From Gammaproteobacteria bacterium (GTDB taxonomy: Bacteria > Pseudomonadota > Gammaproteobacteria > Pseudomonadales > Azotimanducaceae), in assembly GCA_026707945.1 (NCBI GenBank), contig JAPOVV010000038.1, forward strand, positions 62,001 to 126,000: a DNA stretch of 64,000 nucleotides, in the 5' to 3' direction. Of this stretch, positions 33,479 through 43,695 are shown in pieces; positions within the stretch are counted from its first letter, which is position 1; each line of letters opens with the position of its first letter. The position numbers and the translations under genes were made by a program. The notes beneath the pieces are model-generated. The model saw nothing but the letters and a program-made list of their open reading frames with translations, had not been told where the DNA came from and made no database searches.

Positions 33479-36400
33479 TTAAAAGCTCATCTGAACTGAC
33501 AGTCGATACATGATTTCGTCTTGGTTTCCCAACGTGTTCATACGACCGAAGGTAAATCGTGACGAAATCGATGCTTTAGAAATGACGAATTGCCTGAGCT
33601 GTGCACCAATTTGCGACTGCCGTTGCTCGGTACTGTATTGCACATGCTGTATGAAGGGCGTGAGTAGGAATCGTTCGTCAGCAATCAATACCCCATAACC
33701 AACCTGAGAATCTAGCTTCATTCCTCCGGAGGTCGCGGCTTGTCCCGGATTCCTTAACGGATGAATGCCATGAACGGGTGTGAGGTCATTCCAGATCGCA
33801 TCGCTCGAGGGAACATTCGCGCCCCATTGTGGTGAGACTGTGGCTGAAAAGCCCGTTCCGTCGTGTGATGGGTTAACGGTTGCCGTCATCGTAAAGCCTC
33901 TTTCGGTGTACGACTGTTGACCACGCGTCTCGAAGGTACGACCCATCAGTTCGACGGAGTACACACTCTGGGAAAGTCTTAAACCGCCGGTGAATTCAAA
34001 GCCAGAACCGGTATCACCATCGCCGCGGTCGCTTCGAAGATTCAGTTGTCCGAATGGCGTTAGCGTCGAACCGCCTATCCATTCCAATGCATAGGACGTC
34101 TCGATCCCTGTTCGCACACGATGAACATTCGCATTAAGACCGGCATTGGCAGCTTCACCTTCCGTAGTGGCAAGACGCGACACCGCGAGGTCGCCACGTA
34201 GCGCGAGCTCGAATCTAGAGGAGTTGGCAACTCTTTGTCGTCCACCTAGAACGGCAAGCTCACTTTTCAAGACACTCGAAGCATCAGCTGCGCCTACGAC
34301 TGAGGTCCCTAGATCGCCTCTACCTACACCAATCGTGCCCCATATTGAGGAATGATCGGTACGACCATAACGGAAATAAGGCATCAATTGATTGAGTTCG
34401 ATACCCATGTGCTGGGTTGCCGTTCCGTACGTGTAGTTGGACTCGCCTTCGTGTCTCGTGATGGTTAGGCCAAGTACCCACGCATCGCTTACCTCTTTGT
34501 CGATGCCTAGGTAGGTGTTGGTGAGCGTGCCGTCATAGCTTTCGCCGTTATATGACTGACGGTTCACATTGCTCCAGACCGACCACGGCGTAGATTTCTC
34601 ATCGGAACTGAATTCAAACGAGAATCCAGTACTTAATGGCGATACGGGATCAGACGCAATCGGAGTCAAGTTGCGTCCACCAACACCGTCAATCAGTGAA
34701 TTCAACGGCATTCCACCGCCGGTACTCGCAGCAGATGCAGGATTTGGTAACGCCTGATGGGATGTGCTAAGCGCAACCCATTCGTCGAATTCGTCCTCTA
34801 ACCATGCATCGTTCGAAAGATCTGAATTTCCGCGTGGAATGCTGGTGCGTTTTTCGATCGCAGCGGCGACACTACTGACCATGGCGCGACCGAACCCAGC
34901 GAGGGATTTCGCCGCAACTTCCTTCAAACGTTCGTCACCTACTACGATTTCAGTGGTCACCGACACAGTGCCTCCGTGCGGGTCGCTTGCAGTGACTGTG
35001 AGTCCGACATTGCCCTGCGTGAGAGGTGTATAGGTCGCACCTATTTCTGTGACGCTGGCTTGCACCACATTAGCTGCATCCAGTGTCGACGTATAGGTCA
35101 ACGCATCGTCTTCGTCCGTGAACCAATCTCCGAAGACAAGATGGTAGGGTTCACCGCCTACCTGCAATTGGATAGGTCCGGCGGCTTCATTGACCGATGG
35201 ACCGATGTTGTCGACCGAAACCTTGAATGACGCTTCGGTCGTTGCGCCATTTGTATCGACGGCAATCAGCGTTACAGTGGTTTCGCCGACCTGCAATCCC
35301 GAGATTGTCAGTACGCCGTCGTCAAAGGTGCTGTCAATGATCGAATCGTCGAGGGTGCGTGCTGTGACCACTACCGGTTCACCATCGGCATCTTGGAACG
35401 CATCGCGCAAGTCAAGCGCCAGGTCGCTCACGCGGGTCGTTCGCAGGTCGTCAAGCGGCGTGACTAGTGTTGGCGCCGCGTTCACAACATTCACGAAGAA
35501 CATCGTTCTTGCTGAATAGCCCGATTCGTTCGTAACTGTCAGCTTCACAAACGTTTCGCCTTGGTTCAATGCCGTAAGGGTCAGACGGGAACCGTCGACT
35601 TGCGTGTTGAGTAGCGATGCATCGCGTACCACTGGCTGCAGATTGAACGTTGCGTTTCTTAAATCAGTGTCAGGCAACAAATCGCGAATATCCACCGTTA
35701 GTGGCGCGCTGCGGTCAAGAGTTTGAGGTCCTAGGACGAGCGCGTTAGCTGCTGCTGCCGTCACGGTGATCGTTTCCGTCACTGTGGTCTCAGCGCCTTC
35801 GGTGTCGCGTGCGACGATGGTCATCATCGCAGAACCAGCCGTACGTGCAAATGCAGTCAGGATGTTGCCGGGGTCGAGCACGACGAGAAGCACGCTATCG
35901 TCGGAGGAACTTACGTCATATCCAGCGACGCTGTCGTTCGGATTTGGATCCGTGAACATGGTATCGAGCTCGAGTTCGAAGAACTCAGGAACCGGAATCC
36001 TGTTATTCGCTGGTAATGCGGCGTTAAACGCGTCGCGATCCAACACAGGTGGTTGGTTTTCACCGTCGCTTTCGTTGGCAACCACGCTGATCGTTGCCAT
36101 ACCCATCGTTGCGTTCCCCTCCGTATCCGTCGCCGTGACGGAAAGGTCAGCTGAACCAATCGAACGGGCGATTAGGAATGTGGTGGACGAACCGGCAGAG
36201 CCAGACACGCGCAACACCGAGGTGTTCGACGAGACTACCTGTATGGTCATATCGTCGCCATCCGGGTCGGTGAAGAGACCTGCCGAGTTAAACTCGTGAT
36301 AGTTGCGCTGTTGGATCGTGTTGTCGGTAGGCAATGCAGCTTCAAACGCAGTCTGGTTGAGGACCGGCGGCCGGTTTTCAGTAGCGGCTTCCTCGACGAC

Positions 36401-39280
36401 AGTGAATTCAATCTCAACCGAGGCCGTATTTCCCTCGGTATCAGTTGCCGTAATCGTGATGGTCGCGGTACCGACGGCATCTCCGAACAGGAACAAGGCC
36501 ACGTTGTCGGTCGCTAAAGAAGGAAGCACGATATCTCGAGCTGACGACTCGACTTCGAAGGTCAATTCATCGCCATCAGGATCTGAAAAAAAGTCAGTGA
36601 GCGTCAATTCGATGCTGCGATTGACAACGATTTCGTTATTCGAAGGCAGCGCAGCGTCGAGTGCCGTCTGATTAACTTCTGGGGCTCGGTTCTCGACCGA
36701 TCGTTCGCTTACGACTTCAATCGTGCGTGTCTCCGTCGTTTCATTCCCGGCTGTGTCAGTTGCGGTAAACGTCAGATCGGAGCTTCCTAGCGCACGAGCA
36801 GTAAGGACAGCCTCTGCGTTTTCACCACTCCCGGTTACCGTGGCGAGTAAGACGCCCTGTGCGCTGGACGCAACGGTGACCGTGATGGTGTCGCCTTCAG
36901 GGTCGGTAAATAAGCCGCTGAGGGGAACGTCATGGATTTCACCTACGAGCATTTCGAGGTTGGCAGGAAGTGCGCTGGTGAATGCTTCGGCGTTCGCAAC
37001 GGGTGATTGATTGGTTTGTACCGTCACTTGGAAGGTCTGCGTTGCCGTCAGCCCAGCGTTGTCGGTCGCCGTCAATGTAATGGTGCTCGTGCCGATGGCC
37101 GCACCTGTGATGGTGACTTGATTCACACCTTGGACTGATACCGTTACGGCACTCGGATTACTGCTCGACGCGTGAACGATGAGACGATCTCCGGCGTCTT
37201 CATCGCTGAAATACTCACCTGCGCTGAATGTCGAGGTTCCCTGGACACTCAAGGACCGATTCGCTATGTTTCCGGATGCCATTGGCGCATCGTTGACGTC
37301 GTGTACGGTGACTGTGATCGTGAAATTTCGATTGGGATCACTTGACGCGTAGCCGTCGTTCAACCCAAGTCGGATGGTGTAGGTCGAAGTTTGTTCAAAG
37401 TTGATGGCTGCAGCCGAAACAATCGCGATCCGGTTTGGTTGACGCAGGCAGGTTGCTGATTCGGATTGACATACATTCGAGCCATCCCAGATCGGGTTCA
37501 CGATCGCGCTAAAGTCGCTTGAGCTCAACGTCACAATAATTTCGTCGGCGTTTGAGTCATCGTCGGCGTACTGCACCAAACGGGAAACTGCGGTACCGAG
37601 AGGAACGTTCTCGTTGATGTCACCAGCCACGCCGATGACACCAGCTGGTTCAAATCTAGGTGGGGTGTTCGTATTGCGGACTTCGACCTGGATGGTTCGC
37701 TCGACAGTTAGCGTTCCGTCGGTTGCCCTCACTGTGACAATATCGGAGATAGTTGGATTGGCTGCGCTGGTGCCGACGCCAACTAGCGTCAAACTACTGC
37801 CTGAATGTTCAACCAAGTCAGTCAGCGCGTTAGGGAATACGGTGTAAGTGATGGCGTCCATTTCAGGATCGGTGAAGTACGAGTCGAGATTGAAGCTACG
37901 CCTGCTCCCCTGAAGCAAACGAACCGTCGTAGGCAGTACGCTTTGCGTGGTCGGGTCCGTATGCGCATATAGCTCGTTGACGTTTATCAACGTGATTTCG
38001 ATGGCGATATCAGCATGGTTCCAACCGTCGCTAGCGCGCAGCGTGACACTCAAGGACTTCGTTGGCGAAAGAAATGGACTCTCATAGTCCAGGTAGTACC
38101 CCCGAAGAGCGACACCGGACGCAGGTTGCACGACGGCGATACACATCTCTCCAATCTGGACCGCATTCATACCCGTGTCGCGACAGTTCGCCTGTGCGCC
38201 GACCAGGCTGTATTCGACGGCGTCGCCGTCTAAATCCTGTGCGTTCCAAGCACCAAGTGGCATCGGGTTGATGGTTGAGACGGATGAGTTTCCAGTTGCG
38301 ACCTCATCGATTGATATCGAGAAGCCAGACGCGCCACCGGCGAATTGCGGTGGGTTGTTGACGCCTTGCTTTACGAACACGGTCACGTTTGCGCCTTGCT
38401 GCTTGGTGGTGATATTGCTAGTTTGGTCGCTAGCGCCGAAGTAAAGCTTCGCCCAATAGACGCCAGCGTTGGACATGCCAACACCGTTTGCGGTGGCAAC
38501 TAAAAGCGTTCCACGGGCTTCTACTGATAGAACGTCTGGGGATGCGGGTAGGTTGCTGTAACTGTAGCAACGAGCCGGATTCTCGACGAAATTACCGGCA
38601 ACGCCAGTGTCACATACTTCTATTGTTGAATGAGGAAGCGAAACAGGTGCACCTTCCGGATCGCGGAAGAGTAGACCAATGTTGTACTGAAACGTATCGC
38701 CAACCTCAAGGTAACGGGCCTCTTCTGAATGAGCCGGGGGCGCGACGTAACGAAACGCTCCATCCGTAAGGACAGGAGGTTCGTCAATATTCGAGAGCGT
38801 AAACGTCACGTGAAGGTTGTTGGCAGTACGTGCTTGAGGCGTCGTGGACGTTTCGTTAGCTGTCAAAGTGAGCGTATGTGCGACGCGCGAGTCGTAGTCA
38901 AATGGCATGTCGCCCAGTGCTAGTGCGAACGACGCGTTTGCGGATGTGTAACCGTTGGGACTCGCAGCGCTACCGATCGTGCAGTTCAGCGCCGGAAATT
39001 CGAGAAGATCTGTCGGAGTCGTTTCGATTGCAAAGCAAAAGTCGTCCGCAGAAGCGTTGAGTGCACCCTGAATACGGGTGTTAAGAGTTGATAGTTGCGA
39101 CGACTGTAGGGCTGGATCTTCGCTCCATGCCAGCGTGACATTCGTACTACTGAACGCAGTCTGGGCGTTGATAAAGGAGCAGAGAAATACGATAGGCATC
39201 AGAAGCGCGAGCTGAGCGAAACGCACGACGGCGTTTCGGGGTTTAGCGAAGCTTTTCATTGGTAGTGCGGCTTTGTCCAT
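33479..39280 (-). CDS. Giant autotransporter with cadherin/Ig-like repeats
   Basis: About 1933 residues. A signal-like segment (ALLMPIVFLCSFINAQ) follows the chosen start at 39280; the open frame runs up to 39391, and the true start may also be the ATG at 39259. The passenger is a long series of about 100-residue beta-sandwich repeats, many with FTDPDGDDMTIQV or SATDTEGNATM patterns, typical of dystroglycan/cadherin-like and putative Ig domains. The last 280 residues form an autotransporter beta-barrel ending in YRLSVQMSF with a terminal Phe, as expected for outer-membrane assembly. It probably works as a surface adhesin. It is transcribed towards the GIY-YIG gene and diverges from yrfG. Confidence 0.85.
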   Translation of the reverse strand: MDKAALPMKSFAKPRNAVVRFAQLALLMPIVFLCSFINAQTAFSSTNVTLAWSEDPALQSSQLSTLNTRIQGALNASADDFCFAIETTPTDLLEFPALNCTIGSAASPNGYTSANASFALALGDMPFDYDSRVAHTLTLTANETSTTPQARTANNLHVTFTLSNIDEPPVLTDGAFRYVAPPAHSEEARYLEVGDTFQYNIGLLFRDPEGAPVSLPHSTIEVCDTGVAGNFVENPARCYSYSNLPASPDVLSVEARGTLLVATANGVGMSNAGVYWAKLYFGASDQTSNITTKQQGANVTVFVKQGVNNPPQFAGGASGFSISIDEVATGNSSVSTINPMPLGAWNAQDLDGDAVEYSLVGAQANCRDTGMNAVQIGEMCIAVVQPASGVALRGYYLDYESPFLSPTKSLSVTLRASDGWNHADIAIEITLINVNELYAHTDPTTQSVLPTTVRLLQGSRRSFNLDSYFTDPEMDAITYTVFPNALTDLVEHSGSSLTLVGVGTSAANPTISDIVTVRATDGTLTVERTIQVEVRNTNTPPRFEPAGVIGVAGDINENVPLGTAVSRLVQYADDDSNADEIIVTLSSSDFSAIVNPIWDGSNVCQSESATCLRQPNRIAIVSAAAINFEQTSTYTIRLGLNDGYASSDPNRNFTITVTVHDVNDAPMASGNIANRSLSVQGTSTFSAGEYFSDEDAGDRLIVHASSSNPSAVTVSVQGVNQVTITGAAIGTSTITLTATDNAGLTATQTFQVTVQTNQSPVANAEAFTSALPANLEMLVGEIHDVPLSGLFTDPEGDTITVTVASSAQGVLLATVTGSGENAEAVLTARALGSSDLTFTATDTAGNETTETRTIEVVSERSVENRAPEVNQTALDAALPSNNEIVVNRSIELTLTDFFSDPDGDELTFEVESSARDIVLPSLATDNVALFLFGDAVGTATITITATDTEGNTASVEIEFTVVEEAATENRPPVLNQTAFEAALPTDNTIQQRNYHEFNSAGLFTDPDGDDMTIQVVSSNTSVLRVSGSAGSSTTFLIARSIGSADLSVTATDTEGNATMGMATISVVANESDGENQPPVLDRDAFNAALPANNRIPVPEFFELELDTMFTDPNPNDSVAGYDVSSSDDSVLLVVLDPGNILTAFARTAGSAMMTIVARDTEGAETTVTETITVTAAAANALVLGPQTLDRSAPLTVDIRDLLPDTDLRNATFNLQPVVRDASLLNTQVDGSRLTLTALNQGETFVKLTVTNESGYSARTMFFVNVVNAAPTLVTPLDDLRTTRVSDLALDLRDAFQDADGEPVVVTARTLDDSIIDSTFDDGVLTISGLQVGETTVTLIAVDTNGATTEASFKVSVDNIGPSVNEAAGPIQLQVGGEPYHLVFGDWFTDEDDALTYTSTLDAANVVQASVTEIGATYTPLTQGNVGLTVTASDPHGGTVSVTTEIVVGDERLKEVAAKSLAGFGRAMVSSVAAAIEKRTSIPRGNSDLSNDAWLEDEFDEWVALSTSHQALPNPASAASTGGGMPLNSLIDGVGGRNLTPIASDPVSPLSTGFSFEFSSDEKSTPWSVWSNVNRQSYNGESYDGTLTNTYLGIDKEVSDAWVLGLTITRHEGESNYTYGTATQHMGIELNQLMPYFRYGRTDHSSIWGTIGVGRGDLGTSVVGAADASSVLKSELAVLGGRQRVANSSRFELALRGDLAVSRLATTEGEAANAGLNANVHRVRTGIETSYALEWIGGSTLTPFGQLNLRSDRGDGDTGSGFEFTGGLRLSQSVYSVELMGRTFETRGQQSYTERGFTMTATVNPSHDGTGFSATVSPQWGANVPSSDAIWNDLTPVHGIHPLRNPGQAATSGGMKLDSQVGYGVLIADERFLLTPFIQHVQYSTEQRQSQIGAQLRQFVISKASISSRFTFGRMNTLGNQDEIMYRLSVQMSF

Positions 39281-39640
39281 GGTTGGATCTGTAGGGAATT
39301 TAGACCGGGCGTATCGCTCGTTTTGAGGAAGCGATCGGGATGTTGCGGTGCTGAATGGGACACTGCTGAGGTACGAAGCGAGGCGATACATGGGACGAGA
39401 GGGCGATTTGTTAGTGGATAAATGGTACGAGTTTTGAATCGTAAATTCGGCGACGGAACGGTAATGGGTCAGTAGACCCCGGTTTGAGGACCTGCAGATA
39501 TGGCTGAAATAGGTGACAATTAATGGTGTCTTACATATAGAGTGCTGCTTTAGGGACTAGATCGCAAAGATAAGGAGAGTCGAGGTTAGTGCAGCTGCGA
39601 TCCAAGTTCGCGAAGTGGCTAGAAGATAAGGAGTACGAAT
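39281..39640. other. Intergenic region between divergent autotransporter and yrfG genes
   Basis: About 360 bases. The first 110 are an in-frame upstream extension of the autotransporter frame that I do not accept as coding. The rest holds the promoters for both directions, including the pair at 39513-39541. No other gene is seen. Confidence 0.5.
39513..39541 (+). promoter_or_regulatory. Sigma-70-like promoter for yrfG
   Basis: GTGACA at 39513-39518 and TATAGA at 39536-39541 are separated by exactly 17 bases. The pair lies about 100 bases before the yrfG ATG and is the only good match in the interval. Confidence 0.45.
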
Positions 39641-40354
39641 ATGACAGTGGTTAACTGGGAGGAAATCGATACGCTACTTCTCGATATCGACGGTACACTC
39701 CTAGATCGAAATTTCGACGATATTCTTTGGGAACAGCTCCTACCGTCGAGATACAGCGAGAACAACGGTTTTGATGCGGATTCAGCCAGAAAAGCGCTCC
39801 TCCAACACATGCGGGAGTTGGCTCATACGCTCGATTACTATCGAATTGACTATTGGACCGAGTACACGGGCGTTGATCTGCTTGCGCTTCATCATGAAGT
39901 CGCGCACCTTCTCGAGTTTCGTCCGGGAGCAAGAGCTTTTCTCGACTGGCTACGCAGAAAAGACATCTGCAGCATTTTGGTCACCAACGCGCATCGAGAT
40001 TGCTTCGCCGTGAAAGATTCATACTGTGACCTAAGCGATGAGATCGCAACGATCGTGTCCTGTCACGACTACGGTCACCCCAAAGAGACACAAGAGTTTT
40101 GGGAGAGCTTGAACGAAGCACATCCATTCGATAGTGCTCGGACACTGTTTATTGACGACGACGAAGCTGTTCTCGACGCCGCTAGACAGTACGGAATCAA
40201 GCACTTACTCACGATTCGGCAACCGGATTCAAAGCGGCCCGTTCGTCGGGGACTTAGATTCCCATCCATCAACAATCTGATGGAGCTCGTTCCGGCCGAT
40301 TTGGTCGCGCCAAAGTTCTTGGTTCATGGATATTCACGCTGGAGATTCGCCTAG
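39641..40354 (+). CDS. yrfG: HAD-superfamily GMP/IMP nucleotidase, YrfG-like
   Basis: A 237-residue HAD phosphatase closely resembling E. coli YrfG, which dephosphorylates GMP and IMP. Motif I is LLLDIDGTLLD (nucleophile Asp), motif II is LVTNAH, motif III is the lysine in GHPKETQEFW and motif IV is TLFIDDDEAVLDAA. The segment HTLDYYRIDYWTE and the closing LVPADL also match YrfG. The ATG is preceded by AAGGAG at eight bases. It is a monocistronic plus-strand gene between the autotransporter and the TonB receptor. No damage is seen. Confidence 0.9.
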   Translation: MTVVNWEEIDTLLLDIDGTLLDRNFDDILWEQLLPSRYSENNGFDADSARKALLQHMRELAHTLDYYRIDYWTEYTGVDLLALHHEVAHLLEFRPGARAFLDWLRRKDICSILVTNAHRDCFAVKDSYCDLSDEIATIVSCHDYGHPKETQEFWESLNEAHPFDSARTLFIDDDEAVLDAARQYGIKHLLTIRQPDSKRPVRRGLRFPSINNLMELVPADLVAPKFLVHGYSRWRFA

Positions 40355-40470
40355 TCGCGACTGAGTCGGGCAGACTGGGTAATCGGAGTACGTTTCAACC
40401 TTACATTGTTCCATCTATAAATTGGGCGGTTGGTATGATGAGTTTCCGGCGATCGGGGAGTCTACGGACG

Positions 40471-43005
40471 ATGAAGCAATCGTTTTCCCTAATTTGCCTG
40501 TTGACTGTACTTTCCTCTCCCGTTTTTGGTCAAGCCAGCGGGACGGCTTCAACAGGCGCGACGATGATCGAGGAGATTGTCGTCATTGGTACACGCGCAA
40601 GGCTTGAAAGCCGCGCTGACGAATTACCCGTGCCCGTTGAAGTGCACCAGGATTTTGAGTTAGCTCGGACGGGCGAGATCGATCTGGGTGCTGCGCTCAC
40701 CAAATTAGCGCCATCTTTTAACTACACACGACTCTCGGTAGGCGATGGCGCGTTATTGAACGCTGCCACGCTTCGTGGTCTCGCACCGGATCAGACGTTG
40801 GTACTTGTGAATGGCAAAAGGCGTCACAGCATGGCATGGTTACGCGTACTCGATGGCGTGATCGGCTACGGTACGGGTGGTACCGATCTGCGCGCCATAC
40901 CTTCGGCAGCCGTCAAACGCGTCGAGGTCCTGCGCGACGGTGCAGCTGCCCAGTACGGATCTGATGCGATCGCGGGCGTAATCAACATCGCGTTAAAAGA
41001 AAGTACGGACCACGAAATCATCGTCCACTCCGGCAATTCGGATGGCGCTGGTGGTGCAACCCATGGGTTGTCCTACAACGGCGGCATGTACCTCGCGGGT
41101 GGAGGATTCCTCAATGTCACAGGTGAGTGGTACACCGGGAATCCGATTCGACGCAATGGTGGCAATGGCGGCTTCGATCCAAACTATCAGGACGAATTAA
41201 TCCGTTCTAGTTCACCTTCCCACTCAGGACGTGGATTGTTCTTCAACAGTTCACTGCCGTTTCGAGGTGATGGCGAACTCTACGCGTTTGGAGGTATCTC
41301 CCAACGAGAAGGTCGATCGAGTGGCGCCTATCGTTTTAAATACAACTACTGGGACGGTATCGAAACGGGCGACGACGTGTGGGATTTCGTCGTACCCAAT
41401 TTCATCAATTTCCACGAACGCAATACTCACCCGGTGTACCCGGACGGATTTGTTCCTTATGAAGAGTCTGATGTTGCGGACAATTCGATGGCACTCGGTT
41501 GGCGCGACACGGTCGCTGGATGGGAGACAGACCTAAGTGTCGTTTTTGGGCGGAGTCGGTTCGATTTCGGCGTGTCAGATTCAATCAACGCTTCGATAGG
41601 CGCCAATTACCTCGCACAAAACCCTCACGCGACTGTTGCAGATGTGATCGCGAATGCGGGACCGCTACATGGGGATAGTGGGGGAATTGAGTTCAAGCAG
41701 CGTACGACTAATTTGGATATTCGCAGGTCGTTTGAAGGAGAATTTGAAACAGCGGTTGCCGCGGGGTTGGAATCCCGTCGCGAGGACTACCAACAAGAGG
41801 CAGGGGATGAAGCTTCGTGGTCGTGTGGCTTACCGCACGTGTCCGACTTCAATGCATTCGCGGTCGGACCGGATGGGTCGCCGCTTGAAGGCGTGGTCGC
41901 AGCATGTGGGTTTCAAGGGTATCCAGGTTATAGTCCTCTCAATGCTAGGTTAAGTGAGGACAATCGCAACAGTCACGCCGCCTACGCTGAAGTAGAAAGC
42001 AGCCCAACGGAAGGGCTTTCATTGGGCGCTGCATTGCGAACCGAAGACTACAGCGATGCCGGTGGTCAGACCACGGGAAAATTCACCGTTCGCTTCGCGC
42101 TCACTGACAACGTCACACTTAGAGGTGCTGTGTCCACAGGATTTCGAGCGCCAGGTCTCTCACAGCGGCGATTCAACTCAATTCTCTTCGTTGGAAGCGA
42201 CACGGGTCTAACGACGACGTTCTCCGCAAACGAGGGACATCCTGTGGCACGTGCTTTCGGTATTGATTCATTGAAGCACGAGACGTCAGATAACTGGAGC
42301 GCAGGCCTTCTCTGGCGGTCGAGCGAGAGAAACCTAAGGTTTTCGGTGGATCTATACGACACGAAGATTCAAGATAGAGTGGTAAGGTCGCAGGGGCTTG
42401 ATTGCGTGGGAATATCAGCCTGCGATGCGGTTAATGCATCGACTGCAACGTTCTTCTTCAATGGTGTAGATACCCAATCGCAAGGTGTGGATGTCTCGGC
42501 ATCATGGATTGTGCCACTTACGACGGGCGAGCTCTGGTTTTTTGCAAATGGTCATACCAACGAAACTGAAATCACCGAAGAGAACATGCCCGCGCGGGCA
42601 ACTGCAGATTTGACGTTTGCGGACTATTTCGGCGGATGGGGTGCGCTTACGCTTGAACGCGGACAGCCTAGCAGTCAAGGCAACTTCAGCGTCGAATGGC
42701 GGAGAGACGATTGGGGAACGTTGCTACGTATGAACCACTTTGGTGAAGCGACCCAGAATCCGTTGGATACCGGTGAGATCACCGTCGATTCCGCTCAGAC
42801 ATTCGACATTGAAGGTTGGCTGGATCGTGGATCGTTTCAAGTGGCTCTCGGAATTAACAACTTGTTTGGTACCTTGCCCACGGAACTCTCAAAAACGCAT
42901 CTTTCAAACGTACTTTGGGGTATTCGCTATCCCACAGATACGCCTTATGGGCTAGCGGGAAGGTTTGGCTACGTCAGAGTAAATTACATGTTCGATACGC
43001 GCTAA
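40471..43005 (+). CDS. TonB-dependent outer-membrane receptor
   Basis: An 844-residue receptor. A signal peptide (MKQSFSLICLLTVLSSPVFGQ) starts at the ATG at 40471, supported by GGGGAG upstream; the frame is open from 40435. The plug domain contains IEEIVVIGTR (TonB-box region), LRGLAPDQTLVLVNGKRRH and VEVLRDGAAAQYGSDAIAGVINI. The beta-barrel follows and ends with VNYMFDTR, so it lacks the usual terminal aromatic residue. It moves a large or scarce substrate across the outer membrane with energy from TonB. No siderophore genes are near; the neighbouring minus-strand catabolic cluster may indicate an organic substrate. It is convergent with that cluster. Confidence 0.92.
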   Translation: MKQSFSLICLLTVLSSPVFGQASGTASTGATMIEEIVVIGTRARLESRADELPVPVEVHQDFELARTGEIDLGAALTKLAPSFNYTRLSVGDGALLNAATLRGLAPDQTLVLVNGKRRHSMAWLRVLDGVIGYGTGGTDLRAIPSAAVKRVEVLRDGAAAQYGSDAIAGVINIALKESTDHEIIVHSGNSDGAGGATHGLSYNGGMYLAGGGFLNVTGEWYTGNPIRRNGGNGGFDPNYQDELIRSSSPSHSGRGLFFNSSLPFRGDGELYAFGGISQREGRSSGAYRFKYNYWDGIETGDDVWDFVVPNFINFHERNTHPVYPDGFVPYEESDVADNSMALGWRDTVAGWETDLSVVFGRSRFDFGVSDSINASIGANYLAQNPHATVADVIANAGPLHGDSGGIEFKQRTTNLDIRRSFEGEFETAVAAGLESRREDYQQEAGDEASWSCGLPHVSDFNAFAVGPDGSPLEGVVAACGFQGYPGYSPLNARLSEDNRNSHAAYAEVESSPTEGLSLGAALRTEDYSDAGGQTTGKFTVRFALTDNVTLRGAVSTGFRAPGLSQRRFNSILFVGSDTGLTTTFSANEGHPVARAFGIDSLKHETSDNWSAGLLWRSSERNLRFSVDLYDTKIQDRVVRSQGLDCVGISACDAVNASTATFFFNGVDTQSQGVDVSASWIVPLTTGELWFFANGHTNETEITEENMPARATADLTFADYFGGWGALTLERGQPSSQGNFSVEWRRDDWGTLLRMNHFGEATQNPLDTGEITVDSAQTFDIEGWLDRGSFQVALGINNLFGTLPTELSKTHLSNVLWGIRYPTDTPYGLAGRFGYVRVNYMFDTR

Positions 43006-43014
43006 CACCGCAGC

Positions 43015-43068
43015 GATGAGAGGCGAAATCAATGTGTGAACAGTGATTCATTTCGTCAGCATCTCATC
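43015..43068. terminator. Nested inverted repeats just beyond the TonB-receptor stop
   Basis: GATGAGA (43015-43021) pairs with TCTCATC (43062-43068), and inside it CGAAAT (43024-43029) pairs with ATTTCG (43050-43055), both perfect. It starts 10 bases after the stop codon, so a transcription-end structure is likely, although no T-tract follows. Confidence 0.4.
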
Positions 43069-43227
43069 AAAGCGGCTTTACGGCGGACTATTTCAAGGTA
43101 AATTGCGCCATCTCGATGAACAGCAGAACCAATATTTCGACGAAGTAGCAAATTTCGAATCAATTTGTGAAACGAAAGACCGCCGTGCGTTTTCTGTTTT
43201 CGAGTAAATAAACTGAAAAGGGTTGCT

Positions 43228-43527
43228 CTAGGCCGGCCGTCCGGTGAGCCAATCCCATTCTCGGACCTCGCACTCGGCGAATACACCTGCTTTCGCGTAC
43301 GGGCTATCGGCCAAGAATGAACGAGCCTCCGCAAGTGACGGCGCTTCTAGTACGACAACCAACCCAGTGATGCTTTCGCCGTCGTCGCCGAGAGTAGGTC
43401 CGGCATGATGAACAGTAATATCGGGGTGATCAGGATGGTTTTTTAGGTAAGACCGGTACGTGTCACGGGTTTCTGCACGTACTTCGACTACTCCAGGTTT
43501 ATCTGTCACAAAAGCAACTGCGTAAAT
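43228..43527 (-). CDS. YciI-like (YCII family) small protein, probable ATT start
   Basis: About 99 residues of the YCII fold, found in small enzymes and sensors linked to aromatic-ring breakdown. It opens IYAVAFVTDKPG, then has YRSYLKNHPDH, HAGPTLGDDGE and SPYAKAGVFAECEVREWDW, where the His/Asp pair is the typical active-site candidate. The frame is open to a TTG at 43596 with 23 extra residues that the family lacks. A GGAGG site lies exactly six bases before an ATT at 43527 (ATC is the codon before it), which suggests a rare ATT start and the standard length. It is the last gene of the minus-strand TRAP/dioxygenase group. Confidence 0.75.
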   Translation of the reverse strand: MYAVAFVTDKPGVVEVRAETRDTYRSYLKNHPDHPDITVHHAGPTLGDDGESITGLVVVLEAPSLAEARSFLADSPYAKAGVFAECEVREWDWLTGRPA

Positions 43528-43695
43528 GATGCACCTCCATGTCCGTATTGACTCGTTGAATTCTACGAGCGAAATTCCTTGCGCTTGAAGCTGCAACGAG
43601 AACGAAAAAGATAACCCCTAATAGTGTTTGCGGGATTGCTGAAACATCTTCCCGAGGGCTTCGATTGAATTTACTCTGGCAAGGCGTCTTCGGAC

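Noticed and set aside
35766..36671. Plus-strand frames of 122-177 codons within the autotransporter
   Set aside because: They are Ser/Val-rich antisense shadows of the repetitive passenger.
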